From an uncultured Pelagibacteraceae bacterium (GTDB lineage: Bacteria; Pseudomonadota; Alphaproteobacteria; Pelagibacterales; Pelagibacteraceae), in assembly GCA_902522385.1 (NCBI GenBank), contig CABYVK010000013.1:1-35315 (forward strand): DNA of 35,315 bases. The letters are read 5' to 3'. The notes under the pieces are model-generated. The model did no database searches. It saw only the letters and a program-made list of their open reading frames with translations, and was not told where the DNA came from. Positions 1 through 8,975 of this stretch are shown in pieces (positions within the stretch are counted from its first letter, which is position 1; the number at the start of each line of letters is the position of its first letter). The translations under genes were made by a program, and so were the position numbers.

Positions 1-1232
1 GGATATTCACCAGGCAATATATCTGCAATCCAATCTGGTAAAATAAATCCTATCATTTTACTTACATCAACCATCTCAATCCATAAAAGAGGAATATTTT
101 TGTAGCCAACACTTGGTTTTGACATCAGGATGAATTTATTAAAAGTATCAGATGGTTTTGGTAGCCATCTTCCTGATCCTTGTTCTGAACATGTTGGTCC
201 ACTTGCAACTATTGTTCCAGCAGGGAATAAAAGAATATCTATTAATCTTAATCCACCTTGTTCTTTATTTTGCAATTCATCAAATTCAACAATCGCAGCT
301 TGCATTTCATTTAATGCTTTAGGAGGATAGATACTTGCAAATTCTATTCTTCTAGAAATTTTAACAATATTCTTTGCGTATTCAGATGCAATTTCCTGAC
401 TGTCATCTAAACTTTTTCTATAAGCTTTGATATCATCTTTAAGTTGTTTAATTGCATTTTTAAACTGTGGATTATGATTTCTTAGTTTAAAAAATTTATC
501 ATCTATAAGTTTAAGTTCGGCCGCTGCTGCAGCAAATTTTAAACCTCTGTTAGTTTGTGGTGCAGTCGGTATTTCTATTGTATTTTCTATAGAACCACTT
601 CCAGAATCTATTGTTATTATTCCCCAACCACCTTGTTCATTAATAAGTTTTTGTCTTTCAGTTTTCTGAGCATCTGTTTCAAAAGGATAATCTTTCTTTT
701 GGAAATTTGAACTTAGAAGTTTTATTTCCTCAGTCATTTCTTTGATTTTAATTTTAGTTTCCATTTCCATTAACTCTTCACTAGTTAAGAAAGGAATTAA
801 TTTAGATGTTCTATCAATATAGCTTACTAGAATTGTCTTTTGCTGATCATTTAAATCTTGAGATTCATTTATTTCATTAGCAATTTTTTTAAGGTTTTTA
901 TTTTCAATTTTTATAATTGAAGTGCTTTTGAATTCTCTTTCTTCGATAGGGAATTGATATTTTAAACCTAATAATGACTCGTTAATTTTAGCAACCTGAC
1001 ATAATTCATTTGCTGATTTTGGATAGAAGCCTTTTGCGATATCCCATGAATAATAAAGCCATAACATGAGAATTGCGCTAGTTCCAACTATTACCCAATG
1101 TGTTCCACCTTTTGCTCTTTCTGGATTACCAAATACAGCATCAACTTTTTCAGTTCTAATTAGCCTTCTTCCATAAAGGATGCACCCGATAACAGATACG
1201 ATAATTAAGATTGTTACAAATTGGGTTAACAT
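1..1232 (-). CDS. Taurine-type ABC transporter permease, N-terminal part (cut by left edge)
   Basis: The minus-strand frame is open from an ATG at 1232 to the window edge, giving 410 codons with no stop. The protein starts with two hydrophobic segments (about residues 4-21 and 47-64). A long hydrophilic, Lys/Glu-rich and probably coiled-coil stretch of over 300 residues follows. The usual inner-membrane permease core with its EAA loop is not seen and would lie beyond the edge. The ATG shares its A with the stop of the upstream ATPase gene (TAATG), so the two are translationally coupled. That context, with a TauA-like binding protein, makes this the permease subunit. A typical TauC is only about 270 residues in all, so the extra N-terminal domain is unusual. 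Permease identity is inferred from position, because no diagnostic permease motif is in view. Confidence 0.6.
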   Translation of the reverse strand, partial: MLTQFVTILIIVSVIGCILYGRRLIRTEKVDAVFGNPERAKGGTHWVIVGTSAILMLWLYYSWDIAKGFYPKSANELCQVAKINESLLGLKYQFPIEEREFKSTSIIKIENKNLKKIANEINESQDLNDQQKTILVSYIDRTSKLIPFLTSEELMEMETKIKIKEMTEEIKLLSSNFQKKDYPFETDAQKTERQKLINEQGGWGIITIDSGSGSIENTIEIPTAPQTNRGLKFAAAAAELKLIDDKFFKLRNHNPQFKNAIKQLKDDIKAYRKSLDDSQEIASEYAKNIVKISRRIEFASIYPPKALNEMQAAIVEFDELQNKEQGGLRLIDILLFPAGTIVASGPTCSEQGSGRWLPKPSDTFNKFILMSKPSVGYKNIPLLWIEMVDVSKMIGFILPDWIADILPGEY

Positions 1233-2029
1233 TAATTATCTTTCCCCATTATTTCTTCTTCCATATTCCAAATCATGGATAAAATTTCTTCTCTAGTAGA
1301 TGAAAATTCTTTATTTTTTTTTATTTCTCTTAAATCTTGTGTAAGACCCATTTCTGCAAATGGAAGATTGTACTCTTTATGTATACGCCCTGGTCTTGGT
1401 GCCATTACATATAATCTTTCTCCAAGTAACAATGCTTCTTCAACAGAGTGCGTAATTAATATGATAGTTTTTCCTGTTTCTTTCCAAATCTTTAAAACTA
1501 AAGACTGCATTTTTTCTCTGGTTAAAGCATCTAGTGCACCTAATGGCTCATCCATTAAAATTAAATCTGGATCATTGATTAAACATCTTGCTAGAGCAAC
1601 TCTTTGCTGCATACCTCCAGATAATTGATAAGTAGGCGTGTTACCAAAACCTTTAAGTCCAACGATATCTAGCCATTCATCAACTTTCTTAGCTGTAACT
1701 TCAGGATCTTCTTTTTTCATTCTAAGCCCAAAATTTACATTCTCAGCTACTGTTAACCATTCAAACAAAGCACCTTGTTGAAAAACCATTCCTCTTTCAA
1801 CACCAGGTCCATCAATTTCATTATTGTTTAGTGTTATTTTTCCTGAAGTAGGTCTTAAAAACCCAGCAGTAATATTTAGTAAAGTTGTTTTTCCACAACC
1901 AGAGGGACCAAGCACTGTAAGCAATTCTCCTTTTTTTAAAGTAAAGCTTACATCTTTTAGAGCATGAACTGTTTCTCCTTTAGGAGTTTTAAAAATCATG
2001 TTCAGATTTTGAGAAATCAGATCACTCAT
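1232..2029 (-). CDS. tauB: ABC transporter ATP-binding protein, taurine/nitrate/sulfonate type
   Basis: This 265-residue protein is the cytoplasmic ATPase that powers a TauABC/SsuABC-type importer. All nucleotide-binding motifs are visible: Walker A GPSGCGKTT at 41-49, a Q-loop Gln at 84, signature LSGGMQQR at 136-143, Walker B LILMDEP ending near 162, and the switch His at 194. Length is normal for TauB/SsuB. It lies downstream of the binding-protein gene on the same strand, with an 86-bp gap that holds a hairpin, and overlaps the permease start by one base. The ATPase call is certain. The substrate (taurine rather than another sulfonate or amine) is inferred from the divergent aminotransferase and alanine dehydrogenase. 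Confidence 0.9.
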   Translation of the reverse strand: MSDLISQNLNMIFKTPKGETVHALKDVSFTLKKGELLTVLGPSGCGKTTLLNITAGFLRPTSGKITLNNNEIDGPGVERGMVFQQGALFEWLTVAENVNFGLRMKKEDPEVTAKKVDEWLDIVGLKGFGNTPTYQLSGGMQQRVALARCLINDPDLILMDEPLGALDALTREKMQSLVLKIWKETGKTIILITHSVEEALLLGERLYVMAPRPGRIHKEYNLPFAEMGLTQDLREIKKNKEFSSTREEILSMIWNMEEEIMGKDN

Positions 2030-2054
2030 AAGTGCCTTATATTAGAAATTTGAT

Positions 2055-2093
2055 AAAAAAAATAGGCACCAATTATAAAATCAGTGCCTATTT
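2055..2093 (-). terminator. Hairpin with U-tract between tauA and tauB (attenuator candidate)
   Basis: Reading leftward, a perfect 10-bp stem (arms 2093-2084 and 2069-2060, core ATAGGCAC/GTGCCTAT) encloses a 14-base loop. It runs into eight T residues, five of them beyond the stem. This has the form of an intrinsic terminator, but it sits inside the operon just after the binding-protein gene. The expected effect is partial termination or protection of the tauA message, giving more binding protein than membrane components. Confidence 0.75.
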
Positions 2094-2115
2094 AAAAAGT
2101 TTTAAACCCTTAAAA

Positions 2116-3057
2116 TTATAAAGGTAAGAAACTTGTATCTACAGCTCCTCCTGGAGTTCCCATTCCTTTTAGGAAACCATCAAGATTACCACTTTCCATA
2201 GATTGTTTAGTTTCCTCTGGAGTTAAGAATTTGAAACCACTTAAAGTGTCTTTCATATCTGCAACTGTCATTTCAGAAGCTTTCGACATAGCATTCATAT
2301 CAGCTTTGCCAGCTTTGTATCTAGCATTAGCTTCATGAGTAACTTCGATGAAAGTTCTTAACATACCTGGGTTTTCTTTCATGAATTTATCTGTAACAGA
2401 AGTGATATCTATACCTAAGATACCAGCTGCTCTAGCTTCATCTACAGTCAATAATCTTGATCCAACCGCAGTTGCTGCTTTAATAGAATTACCACCAAAT
2501 AAACATGCCATCACAACATCACCACTTACTAATGCAGCAGCACCTTCTTCTGGGTCCATTTGGATAATATCCATTTTACTTCTGTCAGCACCAACAACTT
2601 TCATACTTTCATCAAAAACGTATTCAGCCATTGTTCCTAATGGAACAGCAACTTTTTTACCTTCTAATTCAGTAGCGTTTGCTTTTGTAATTCCAGAAGC
2701 GTTAGATGTAACACAAGTAGTTCCACCCATTCCGTATTCCATAGCAATATCAACTAGTTTGATAGGTGCGTTAGATTTTACAGCATTAATAAAAGGTACT
2801 AATCCTTGTGAGTAAGAAATATCGATATCTCCTGCTAACATTGCATCAGTCATTGCTCCACCATTAGTGAAATTTGTCCATTTTACTGGAACACCAAGAG
2901 CTTTAGCAAAATTCTTTTTCTGCATGTCTTCTAAATTTGGGCTTGGCCATTCTAGAAAGTATGCAACTCTAACTTCATTTGCAGCTGAATTTGCAACTGA
3001 AATTGATAGGTTAAGTGCAAAAATAGATCCTAGAATAAAACTTAGTATTTTTTTCAT
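2116..3057 (-). CDS. tauA: Taurine-type ABC transporter periplasmic substrate-binding protein
   Basis: A 313-residue exported binding protein of the TauA/SsuA/ThiY-like fold. Residues 1 to about 25 form a signal peptide (MKKI start, hydrophobic core, cleavage near NSA-A). The mature part begins VRVAYFLEWPSPN, with the early WP-type ligand segment and later blocks (GTTCVTSNASG, ELEGKKVAVPLGT) typical of the taurine/nitrate class. Start choice is supported by a strong Shine-Dalgarno (AGGGGAA at 3067-3061, five bases before the ATG). It is first in a leftward operon with the ATPase and permease. Taurine is the best guess from context; other C2 sulfonates or amines remain possible. Confidence 0.85.
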   Translation of the reverse strand: MKKILSFILGSIFALNLSISVANSAANEVRVAYFLEWPSPNLEDMQKKNFAKALGVPVKWTNFTNGGAMTDAMLAGDIDISYSQGLVPFINAVKSNAPIKLVDIAMEYGMGGTTCVTSNASGITKANATELEGKKVAVPLGTMAEYVFDESMKVVGADRSKMDIIQMDPEEGAAALVSGDVVMACLFGGNSIKAATAVGSRLLTVDEARAAGILGIDITSVTDKFMKENPGMLRTFIEVTHEANARYKAGKADMNAMSKASEMTVADMKDTLSGFKFLTPEETKQSMESGNLDGFLKGMGTPGGAVDTSFLPL

Positions 3058-3239
3058 TTATTCCCCTATGTTTAATTAATTAAATTCTTGATATTTAAAT
3101 TCAAATTTTCTCCGAAGTAAAACAAAAAAGAAAGTTTATACAATCATTGGTTGTGTCAATAATGTGGTAGTTAATCCATTTATTTTAGTCTAAAGAGGCC
3201 TTAAGATTAGTTTAAATATTTTTATAAAAAGTAATTTTT
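3058..3239. promoter_or_regulatory. Divergent control region between tauA and the aminotransferase gene
   Basis: This 182-bp gap must drive both arms of the locus. Leftward, a perfect TTGACA (3159-3154) lies 13 bases from TATAAA (3140-3135), shorter than usual; a TTATTG three bases upstream gives a better 16-base spacing. Rightward, TATAAA at 3223-3228 ends 11 bases before the aminotransferase ATG, which has no Shine-Dalgarno, so that message may be nearly leaderless. A short dyad CAAT-C-ATTG at 3141-3149 lies between the leftward elements and could be an operator. All element calls are by eye. Confidence 0.45.
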
Positions 3240-4586
3240 ATGAGCACACAAAACAAAACAGTAATTCCGAATTCTTTAAATGAGCACTGGATGCCATTTA
3301 CATCTAACAAAGACTTTAAAGAAAATCCAAGATTAATTGTTGAAGCTAAAGGTGTGTATTTAAAAAACCATCAAGGTCAAACTCAAATTGATGCAAGCTC
3401 AGGATTATTTTGTAATCCTTTAGGTCATGGTAGAGAGGAAATTATTGAAGCAATAACAAATCAATTAAAAACTTTAGATTATTGTCAACCCTTCCAACAA
3501 GGTTTTGGTGGATCTTTTGAATTAGCTACAAGAATTTCAAAACATACTCCAGGAAATTTAAATAGAATGTTTTATACCATTTGTGGTTCAACAGCTGTTG
3601 AAACTGCAATTAAAATTGCAATCGCTTATCATAGAGCAAGAGGAGATAGTCAAAGATTTAGATTTGTTGGTAGAGAAAGAGGTTACCATGGAATGAATAT
3701 TGGTGCGACTTCTGTTGGAGGTATGGTTAACAATGTAAAAACTTTTGCAAGTGTATTAATGCCAGGAGTTGTTCATATGAGACATACACATTTACCTGAA
3801 CATAAGTTTGTAAGTGGTCAACCAGAAACTGGTGTTGAGTTAGCAGAAGACCTAGAAAGAATTTGTATGAACTTTGGAGCGGAAAATATTGCAGCTTGTA
3901 TTGTTGAACCTATTGCAGGATCAACAGGTACATTAGTCCCACCAAAAGGATATTTGCAAAGATTAAGAGAAATTTGTGACAAACATGGAATACTTTTAAT
4001 TTTTGATGAAGTAATTACAGGCTGGGGAAGAACAGGTTCCCCGTTTGCATCACAAGAGTATGGAGTAACTCCAGATATGATGACAATGGCAAAAGCTACT
4101 ACAAACGGAATTAGTCCAATGGGTGTTGTCGCGTGTAAAGAAGATATTTATGATGCAATTGCTGAAAATGCTCCTAAAGGAACAATTGAATTATTTCATG
4201 GATATACTTATTCAGGAATTCCAATTTCAGTTGCCGCTGGATTGGCAGTACAAGATATTATTGAAAAAGATGATATTTTTAACAGAGCTAAAAATTTAGC
4301 ACCTTATTTTCAAGAAGGATTAATGTCTTTAAAAGATATCGATGTAGTTGATAATATTAGGGGATATGGAATGATGGGTGGTGTTGATATTGTTATGGAT
4401 AAAAAACCAGGCGCTGCAGGATTAACCTGTTTCAAACATTGCTATGAAGCAGGAGTAAATTTCAAAGCTACTGGTGATTGTTTAATCATTGCTCCAATGT
4501 TTATTTGTGAAAAAAAACATATTGATGAGATAATTGAAAAACTTCGAACTGGAATAACAAATTACGCAAAAAGTAAAAAGAATTAA
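3240..4586 (+). CDS. Class III omega-amino-acid:pyruvate aminotransferase (taurine:pyruvate candidate)
   Basis: A 448-residue PLP enzyme of the beta-alanine/omega-amino-acid:pyruvate aminotransferase group, with HWMPFT near the start, GRERGYHG in the middle and a C-terminal small domain. Asp256 in FDEVITGWGRTG contacts the cofactor ring nitrogen, and Lys285 in MTMAKATTNG is the Schiff-base lysine. The usual GSEA cofactor-phosphate block reads GSTA here (Thr118 for Glu), and the usual KGLTNG reads KATTNG. It is divergent from a taurine-type transporter and followed after 9 bases by alanine dehydrogenase. The pair fits amino transfer from taurine to pyruvate, with the alanine then recycled. Substrate is inferred: beta-alanine, GABA or homotaurine would also fit the family. 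Confidence 0.85.
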   Translation: MSTQNKTVIPNSLNEHWMPFTSNKDFKENPRLIVEAKGVYLKNHQGQTQIDASSGLFCNPLGHGREEIIEAITNQLKTLDYCQPFQQGFGGSFELATRISKHTPGNLNRMFYTICGSTAVETAIKIAIAYHRARGDSQRFRFVGRERGYHGMNIGATSVGGMVNNVKTFASVLMPGVVHMRHTHLPEHKFVSGQPETGVELAEDLERICMNFGAENIAACIVEPIAGSTGTLVPPKGYLQRLREICDKHGILLIFDEVITGWGRTGSPFASQEYGVTPDMMTMAKATTNGISPMGVVACKEDIYDAIAENAPKGTIELFHGYTYSGIPISVAAGLAVQDIIEKDDIFNRAKNLAPYFQEGLMSLKDIDVVDNIRGYGMMGGVDIVMDKKPGAAGLTCFKHCYEAGVNFKATGDCLIIAPMFICEKKHIDEIIEKLRTGITNYAKSKKN

Positions 4587-4595
4587 TTTTCATTT

Positions 4596-5714
4596 ATGAA
4601 AATTGGAGTTCCTAAAGAAATTAAACCACAAGAAAATAGAATTGGTTTAACACCTGATAGTGTTAAAACTTTAGTTTCAGAAGGCCATGAAGTATTAGTT
4701 GAAAATAATGGTGGGTTTGAAGCTGGTTTTGAGAATGATCAATATTTAAAAGCTGGAGCCAAAATAGCAAATACTGCATCTGATATTTTTAATGATGCAG
4801 AAATAATTGTTAAAGTTAAAGAGCCTCAAAAAGCAGAGGTTGATATGATTAGAGAAAATCAAATTGTATATACTTATCTCCATTTAGCTGCTGCAAAAGA
4901 ATTAACTGAAGGGCTAATAAAATCTAAAAGTATTAATATCGCATACGAAACTGTAACTGATGACAATGGAAAATTACCTTTGTTAGCTCCTATGAGTGCT
5001 GTTGCAGGAAGAATGTCGGTACAAGCCGGTGCTCATTGTTTAGAAAAAAATCAAAAAGGTAGAGGGGTATTATTAGGAGGAGCACCAGGAGGTGAACCAG
5101 CCAATGTATTAATTCTTGGAGGTGGAGTAGTTGGAGAGAATGCGGCAATAATTGCAACTGGAATGCAAGCAAAGGTTCACATTGTCGATAAATCAGAAGC
5201 AAGATTAAAACAACTTGTAGAGATGTTTGGTGATAAAATTATACCTGAACAAAGCGATAAGGTAGACTTAAAAAAGTTAGTAGCTGAGGCAGATCTTTTA
5301 GTCGGAGGTGTATTAATTCCTGGCGCAGAAGCCCCTAAACTCATAACTAAAGATATGTTGAAATTAATGAAAAGAGGTTCAGTTATAGTTGATGTTGCTA
5401 TTGATCAAGGCGGATGCGTTGAGACAAGTAAACCTACAACACATGGAGATCCTACATACATAGTTGATGATGTAGTACATTACTGTGTAGCAAATATGCC
5501 AGGTGGAGTTCCTAGAACTTCTACCTTTGCATTAAATCAAGCAACTCTTCCTTATTTAGTGAGACTAGCAAACAAAGGTTATCAAAAAGCATTAAGTGAG
5601 GATAAAAACTTTTTAGCAGGTTTAAATATTCACAAAGGTCAAGTGACTTACAAGGCCGTTGCTGATGTTTTTGGACATAATTTTGTTGAACCTGGAGAAG
5701 CTATAAAACATTAG
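4596..5714 (+). CDS. ald: Alanine dehydrogenase
   Basis: The 372-residue length is typical of NAD-dependent L-alanine dehydrogenase, which interconverts alanine and pyruvate plus ammonium. The conserved residues fall at the family positions: Arg15 (PQENRIG), Lys75 (VKVKEP), His96 (YLHLAA) and Asp270 (VAIDQGG). The dinucleotide motif GGGVVGENAA starts near 175. It sits between the aminotransferase and the FAD enzyme with gaps of 9 and 2 bases, so the three are almost certainly cotranscribed. The likely job is to regenerate the pyruvate acceptor and release ammonium from amino groups collected by the aminotransferase, as in known taurine-dissimilation operons. Confidence 0.95.
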   Translation: MKIGVPKEIKPQENRIGLTPDSVKTLVSEGHEVLVENNGGFEAGFENDQYLKAGAKIANTASDIFNDAEIIVKVKEPQKAEVDMIRENQIVYTYLHLAAAKELTEGLIKSKSINIAYETVTDDNGKLPLLAPMSAVAGRMSVQAGAHCLEKNQKGRGVLLGGAPGGEPANVLILGGGVVGENAAIIATGMQAKVHIVDKSEARLKQLVEMFGDKIIPEQSDKVDLKKLVAEADLLVGGVLIPGAEAPKLITKDMLKLMKRGSVIVDVAIDQGGCVETSKPTTHGDPTYIVDDVVHYCVANMPGGVPRTSTFALNQATLPYLVRLANKGYQKALSEDKNFLAGLNIHKGQVTYKAVADVFGHNFVEPGEAIKH

Positions 5715-5716
5715 AA

Positions 5717-8161
5717 ATGAAAAAAAACTATCCTTCAGGAGCTAAGGTAGTTGTAATAGGGGGCGGAGTAGCTGGTACCTCTTGTGCTTATCATTTAGCA
5801 AAGTTTGGTTGGAAAGATGTGGTTTTATTAGAAAGAGATCAATTAACTTCTGGTACAACTTGGCATGCTGCAGGATTAATAGGACAATTAGGAGCAACTT
5901 CTACAATTACAAAATTAAGAAAATATTCTTTAGATCTTTATAAAAAGCTAGAAAAAACCACAGGTTTATCAACTGGCCTAAAACAGAATGGAGCAATTAC
6001 AGTTGCTTCATCTAAAGAAAGGATGCAAGAGTTACTAAGACAAGCTACAACTGCACAACTATCTAATGTTGACGTAGATGTTTTGAGTAGAGAAAGAATA
6101 AAACAATTATATCCAGTAGTAAAAAACGATGATTTGATCGGTGGTGTTTATATGCCAAAAGATGGTCAGGCAGATCCTGTTGGAGTTACCAATGTATTAG
6201 CTAAATCCGCTAAAATGTTAGGTGTCCAAATTTTTGAAAAATCACCAGTATTAAAAATTTTAGTTAAAAACAAACGAATTTGTGGTGTTGAAACTGCCCA
6301 AGGAAAAATTGATTGTGAATATGTAGTTTTGTCCTCAGGTATGTGGTCTAGACAAATTGGAGAAGATATAGGTGTGAGTGTTCCATTATATCCTAATGAG
6401 CATTTCTATGTGATTACAGAACCAATGAAAGATCTTCCAAAAGATTTACCTGTTTTAAGAGATTATAATGCTTGTCTTTATTTAAAAGAGGATGCTGGAA
6501 AAATGTTAGTTGGAATTTTTGAACCTAATGCAAAACCTGCATTTAAAGATACTGGAAGAGTTCCTGATGATTTTTCATTTGGAGAATTTCCTGATGATTT
6601 TGATCACTTTGAACCTTACCTTGAAAAATCTTTTCATAGACTCCCAATGTTAGAAAAAGCAGGAATTAGAAAATTTTTTTCAGGTCCTGAATCGTTTACA
6701 CCTGATACTCAGTATTTACTAGGAGAAACACCAGAAGTAAAAAATTTGTACACATGTTGTGGTTTTAATAGTATTGGGATAGCAAGCTCAGGTGGGGCAG
6801 GTAGAGTTACAGCTGAATGGATGATTAATGGTCATATAAATGAAGATTTATTTTCTCTAGATATAAAAAGATTTCAAAAGTTTCACTCATCTAAAAAATT
6901 TATTATGGAGAGAGTTACAGAAACTTTAGGAGATTTATATGGTATGCACTGGCCTTTTAAACAGCATTTGACATCAAGAAATGAAAAATTATTACCTTAT
7001 CACAATGAATTAAAGAAAGCAGGAGCTTGTTTTGGTTCAATAGGAGGTTTTGAAAGACCTATGTGGTATTCCTTAAATGGACAAACACCAAAATATAAAT
7101 ATAGTTTTAACTATCAAAATTGGTACCCATCAGCAAAACATGAAACTATAAATACCAGAAAAAATGTTGGTCTTTTTGATCTCTCAACTTTTTCTAAATT
7201 TGATTTGAAGGGAGAAAAGACTCATAGTGATTTACAAAAAATTTGTACAGCTAATATTAAAAATGAAATTGGTAAATCTACTTATACTCATATGTTAAAT
7301 GAAGATGGTGGTATTGAAACAGATTTAACAGTTGTTTGTATTGATAAAAATCATTTTAGACTAGTTAGTTCAGCAGCAACAAGAGAAAGAGACAAATATC
7401 ATATTCTAAAATACTTGTCTAAAGAAGTTGAATTTTCGGATGTTACAGAAAGCATTTGCTGTTTTGGTTTGTTCGGTCCTAAAAGTCGAGACATGATTGA
7501 AAAGATAAGCAATGATAATTATAAAAGCGAAAATTTTAAATTTGGTACAGGTAAATATGTTAAAATTATAAATATTAAAGTTTGGGCACAAAGAATTTCT
7601 TATGTTGGAGAACTTGGGTTTGAATTATACGTTAATAAAGAAAATAGTTTAGAACTATATAAAATTTTAATCGAGGAGGGTAAAAATTTTGATTTATCGC
7701 ATTCTGGAATGCACGCACTGGATATAATGAGAATGGAAAGCGGTTTTCTACACTGGGGTCACGATATTTCTCCCGAAGAAAATCAGTATCAAGCTGGTTT
7801 AAAATTTGCGATTAGCTATAAAAAAAATATTAACTTTGTAGGTAAAGAAGCATTATTAAAAATTAAAGATAAGCCTTTAAATAAAACAATGATGATGTTT
7901 ACTTTAAAAATTAGTAAACCTGGTGAACCATTGTTATTACATGAGGAGCCAATTTATTTAGACGATAAAATAATTGGAAGGACAACTTCTGGAAATTATT
8001 CTTTCTGTTTTGAAAAAAATATATCGTTTGGTTATATTAATTCAGGCAACTCTCTAGAAACACTTAAAGATGAAAATTTGTTTATAGAAGTTGAAAAAAT
8101 AAAGTATCCAGTAGATATTCTTTTAAAACCATTAAACACAAAAGACTATAAAACCTCCTAG
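5717..8161 (+). CDS. FAD-dependent dimethylglycine/sarcosine-dehydrogenase-like protein with GcvT-type C-terminal half
   Basis: An 814-residue fusion. The N-terminal half (to about 390) is a DAO-type flavoprotein with the Rossmann motif GGGVAG at 15-20. Its block TSGTTWHAAG holds His50, matching the histidine that carries covalent FAD in dimethylglycine and sarcosine dehydrogenases. The C-terminal half (about 430 on) is an aminomethyltransferase-like folate domain (GGIETDLTVV, YVGELGFELY, GMHALDIMRMESG). Such enzymes oxidatively remove N-methyl groups and pass formaldehyde to tetrahydrofolate. The gene starts two bases after ald. In this setting it may demethylate an N-methylated amino acid or N-methyltaurine before transamination; that substrate is a guess. 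The C-terminal half is noticeably richer in Lys/Asn than the N-terminal half. Confidence 0.85.
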   Translation: MKKNYPSGAKVVVIGGGVAGTSCAYHLAKFGWKDVVLLERDQLTSGTTWHAAGLIGQLGATSTITKLRKYSLDLYKKLEKTTGLSTGLKQNGAITVASSKERMQELLRQATTAQLSNVDVDVLSRERIKQLYPVVKNDDLIGGVYMPKDGQADPVGVTNVLAKSAKMLGVQIFEKSPVLKILVKNKRICGVETAQGKIDCEYVVLSSGMWSRQIGEDIGVSVPLYPNEHFYVITEPMKDLPKDLPVLRDYNACLYLKEDAGKMLVGIFEPNAKPAFKDTGRVPDDFSFGEFPDDFDHFEPYLEKSFHRLPMLEKAGIRKFFSGPESFTPDTQYLLGETPEVKNLYTCCGFNSIGIASSGGAGRVTAEWMINGHINEDLFSLDIKRFQKFHSSKKFIMERVTETLGDLYGMHWPFKQHLTSRNEKLLPYHNELKKAGACFGSIGGFERPMWYSLNGQTPKYKYSFNYQNWYPSAKHETINTRKNVGLFDLSTFSKFDLKGEKTHSDLQKICTANIKNEIGKSTYTHMLNEDGGIETDLTVVCIDKNHFRLVSSAATRERDKYHILKYLSKEVEFSDVTESICCFGLFGPKSRDMIEKISNDNYKSENFKFGTGKYVKIINIKVWAQRISYVGELGFELYVNKENSLELYKILIEEGKNFDLSHSGMHALDIMRMESGFLHWGHDISPEENQYQAGLKFAISYKKNINFVGKEALLKIKDKPLNKTMMMFTLKISKPGEPLLLHEEPIYLDDKIIGRTTSGNYSFCFEKNISFGYINSGNSLETLKDENLFIEVEKIKYPVDILLKPLNTKDYKTS

Positions 8162-8208
8162 TATTTAAAATTGATTGTATTCAAGTCAAATAGCTGTTTT
8201 AATATGCC

Positions 8209-8418
8209 GTGAATAAAAACAATCAAAACACAACTTTATCTGACCCAAATATTTCTTTTAATAAAGATTTAGAAATCAATAAGACTAAAACGACAAATGT
8301 AAATGTTTTACTAAATAGAGTTAGATTGGATCAAAGAAAGACCTTAAGGAAAAAAATTATTTTTTCAATTTTTCTTATTTTTATAGTAAGTTCTTTGGCA
8401 GTATATTTTATTACTTAA
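8209..8418 (+). CDS. Small single-pass membrane protein, unknown
   Basis: A 69-residue reading frame with a GTG start. Residues 1-45 are polar (Asn, Lys, Thr) and a basic stretch (RKTLRKK) precedes one hydrophobic segment at about 49-67 that ends the protein. This layout suggests a C-terminally anchored inner-membrane protein with its N-terminus in the cytoplasm. No family is recognised. It stands 47 bases after the FAD enzyme and 37 before the phosphoribosyltransferase, same strand. The charged linker and clean membrane segment favour a real gene, but there is no strong ribosome-binding site. Confidence 0.55.
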   Translation: MNKNNQNTTLSDPNISFNKDLEINKTKTTNVNVLLNRVRLDQRKTLRKKIIFSIFLIFIVSSLAVYFIT

Positions 8419-8455
8419 TTTAATTAATAAATTAAAAGTTTATTTATTTATAATT

Positions 8456-8971
8456 ATGAAAGATATTTATATAAGTTGGGAAGATTATCATAAAAAAATT
8501 GAACTCTTAGCCAAAAAAGTTCACGAAGAGAATTGTAAATTTAATCAAATTATTTGTATTGCTAAAGGAGGGTTAAGAGTTGGAGATGTATTTAGCAGAT
8601 TATTTGATGTACCGTTGGCTATATTATCTGTTGAGTCTTATCATGGAAAAAGTGATGATATTAAAAATCAGCAAGGTCAATTTACCTTTTCAAGAGATTT
8701 AGCAAAAACTACTCCAAACTTAGGTTCTCATGTTTTGTTAGTTGATGATCTCGCTGACTCAGGAAAAACATTAATAAAAAGTATAAAATGGCTTGAGCAT
8801 TTTTATGGTTTTTATTTTGATGAAAAAATTAAAACAGCAGTGATTTGGCATAAATCTACTTCAAAATTTAAACCTGATTATTCTGTAGATTATTTAGTAG
8901 ACTCTCCTTGGATACATATGCCTTTTGAAAAATATGAAACTACAAATATAAAGGATTTTAAATTTGAATAA
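8456..8971 (+). CDS. Purine-type phosphoribosyltransferase (xanthine/guanine class likely)
   Basis: A 171-residue type I phosphoribosyltransferase. The PRPP loop VLLVDDLADSGKT spans 93-105, and an upstream CIAKGGLRVG block (34-43) supplies the pyrophosphate-binding loop. Size and the DLADSGKT form fit the Gpt/xanthine-guanine group, which converts a free base plus PRPP to a nucleotide. It is convergent with GMP reductase, four bases apart, and an adenine phosphoribosyltransferase lies further right, so this stretch looks devoted to purine salvage. The exact base cannot be told from sequence. Confidence 0.8.
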   Translation: MKDIYISWEDYHKKIELLAKKVHEENCKFNQIICIAKGGLRVGDVFSRLFDVPLAILSVESYHGKSDDIKNQQGQFTFSRDLAKTTPNLGSHVLLVDDLADSGKTLIKSIKWLEHFYGFYFDEKIKTAVIWHKSTSKFKPDYSVDYLVDSPWIHMPFEKYETTNIKDFKFE

Positions 8972-8975
8972 AAAA

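Noticed and set aside
1275..1628. 117-codon plus-strand frame opposite tauB
   Set aside because: It is antisense to well-conserved ATPase motifs, has no recognisable domain and no ribosome site; the tauB frame explains the sequence.
8419..8455. Repeated TTAATTAAT/TTTATTTATTTA stretch as a short tandem repeat or terminator
   Set aside because: Low-complexity AT spacer without a stable stem; similar stretches occur in most gaps.
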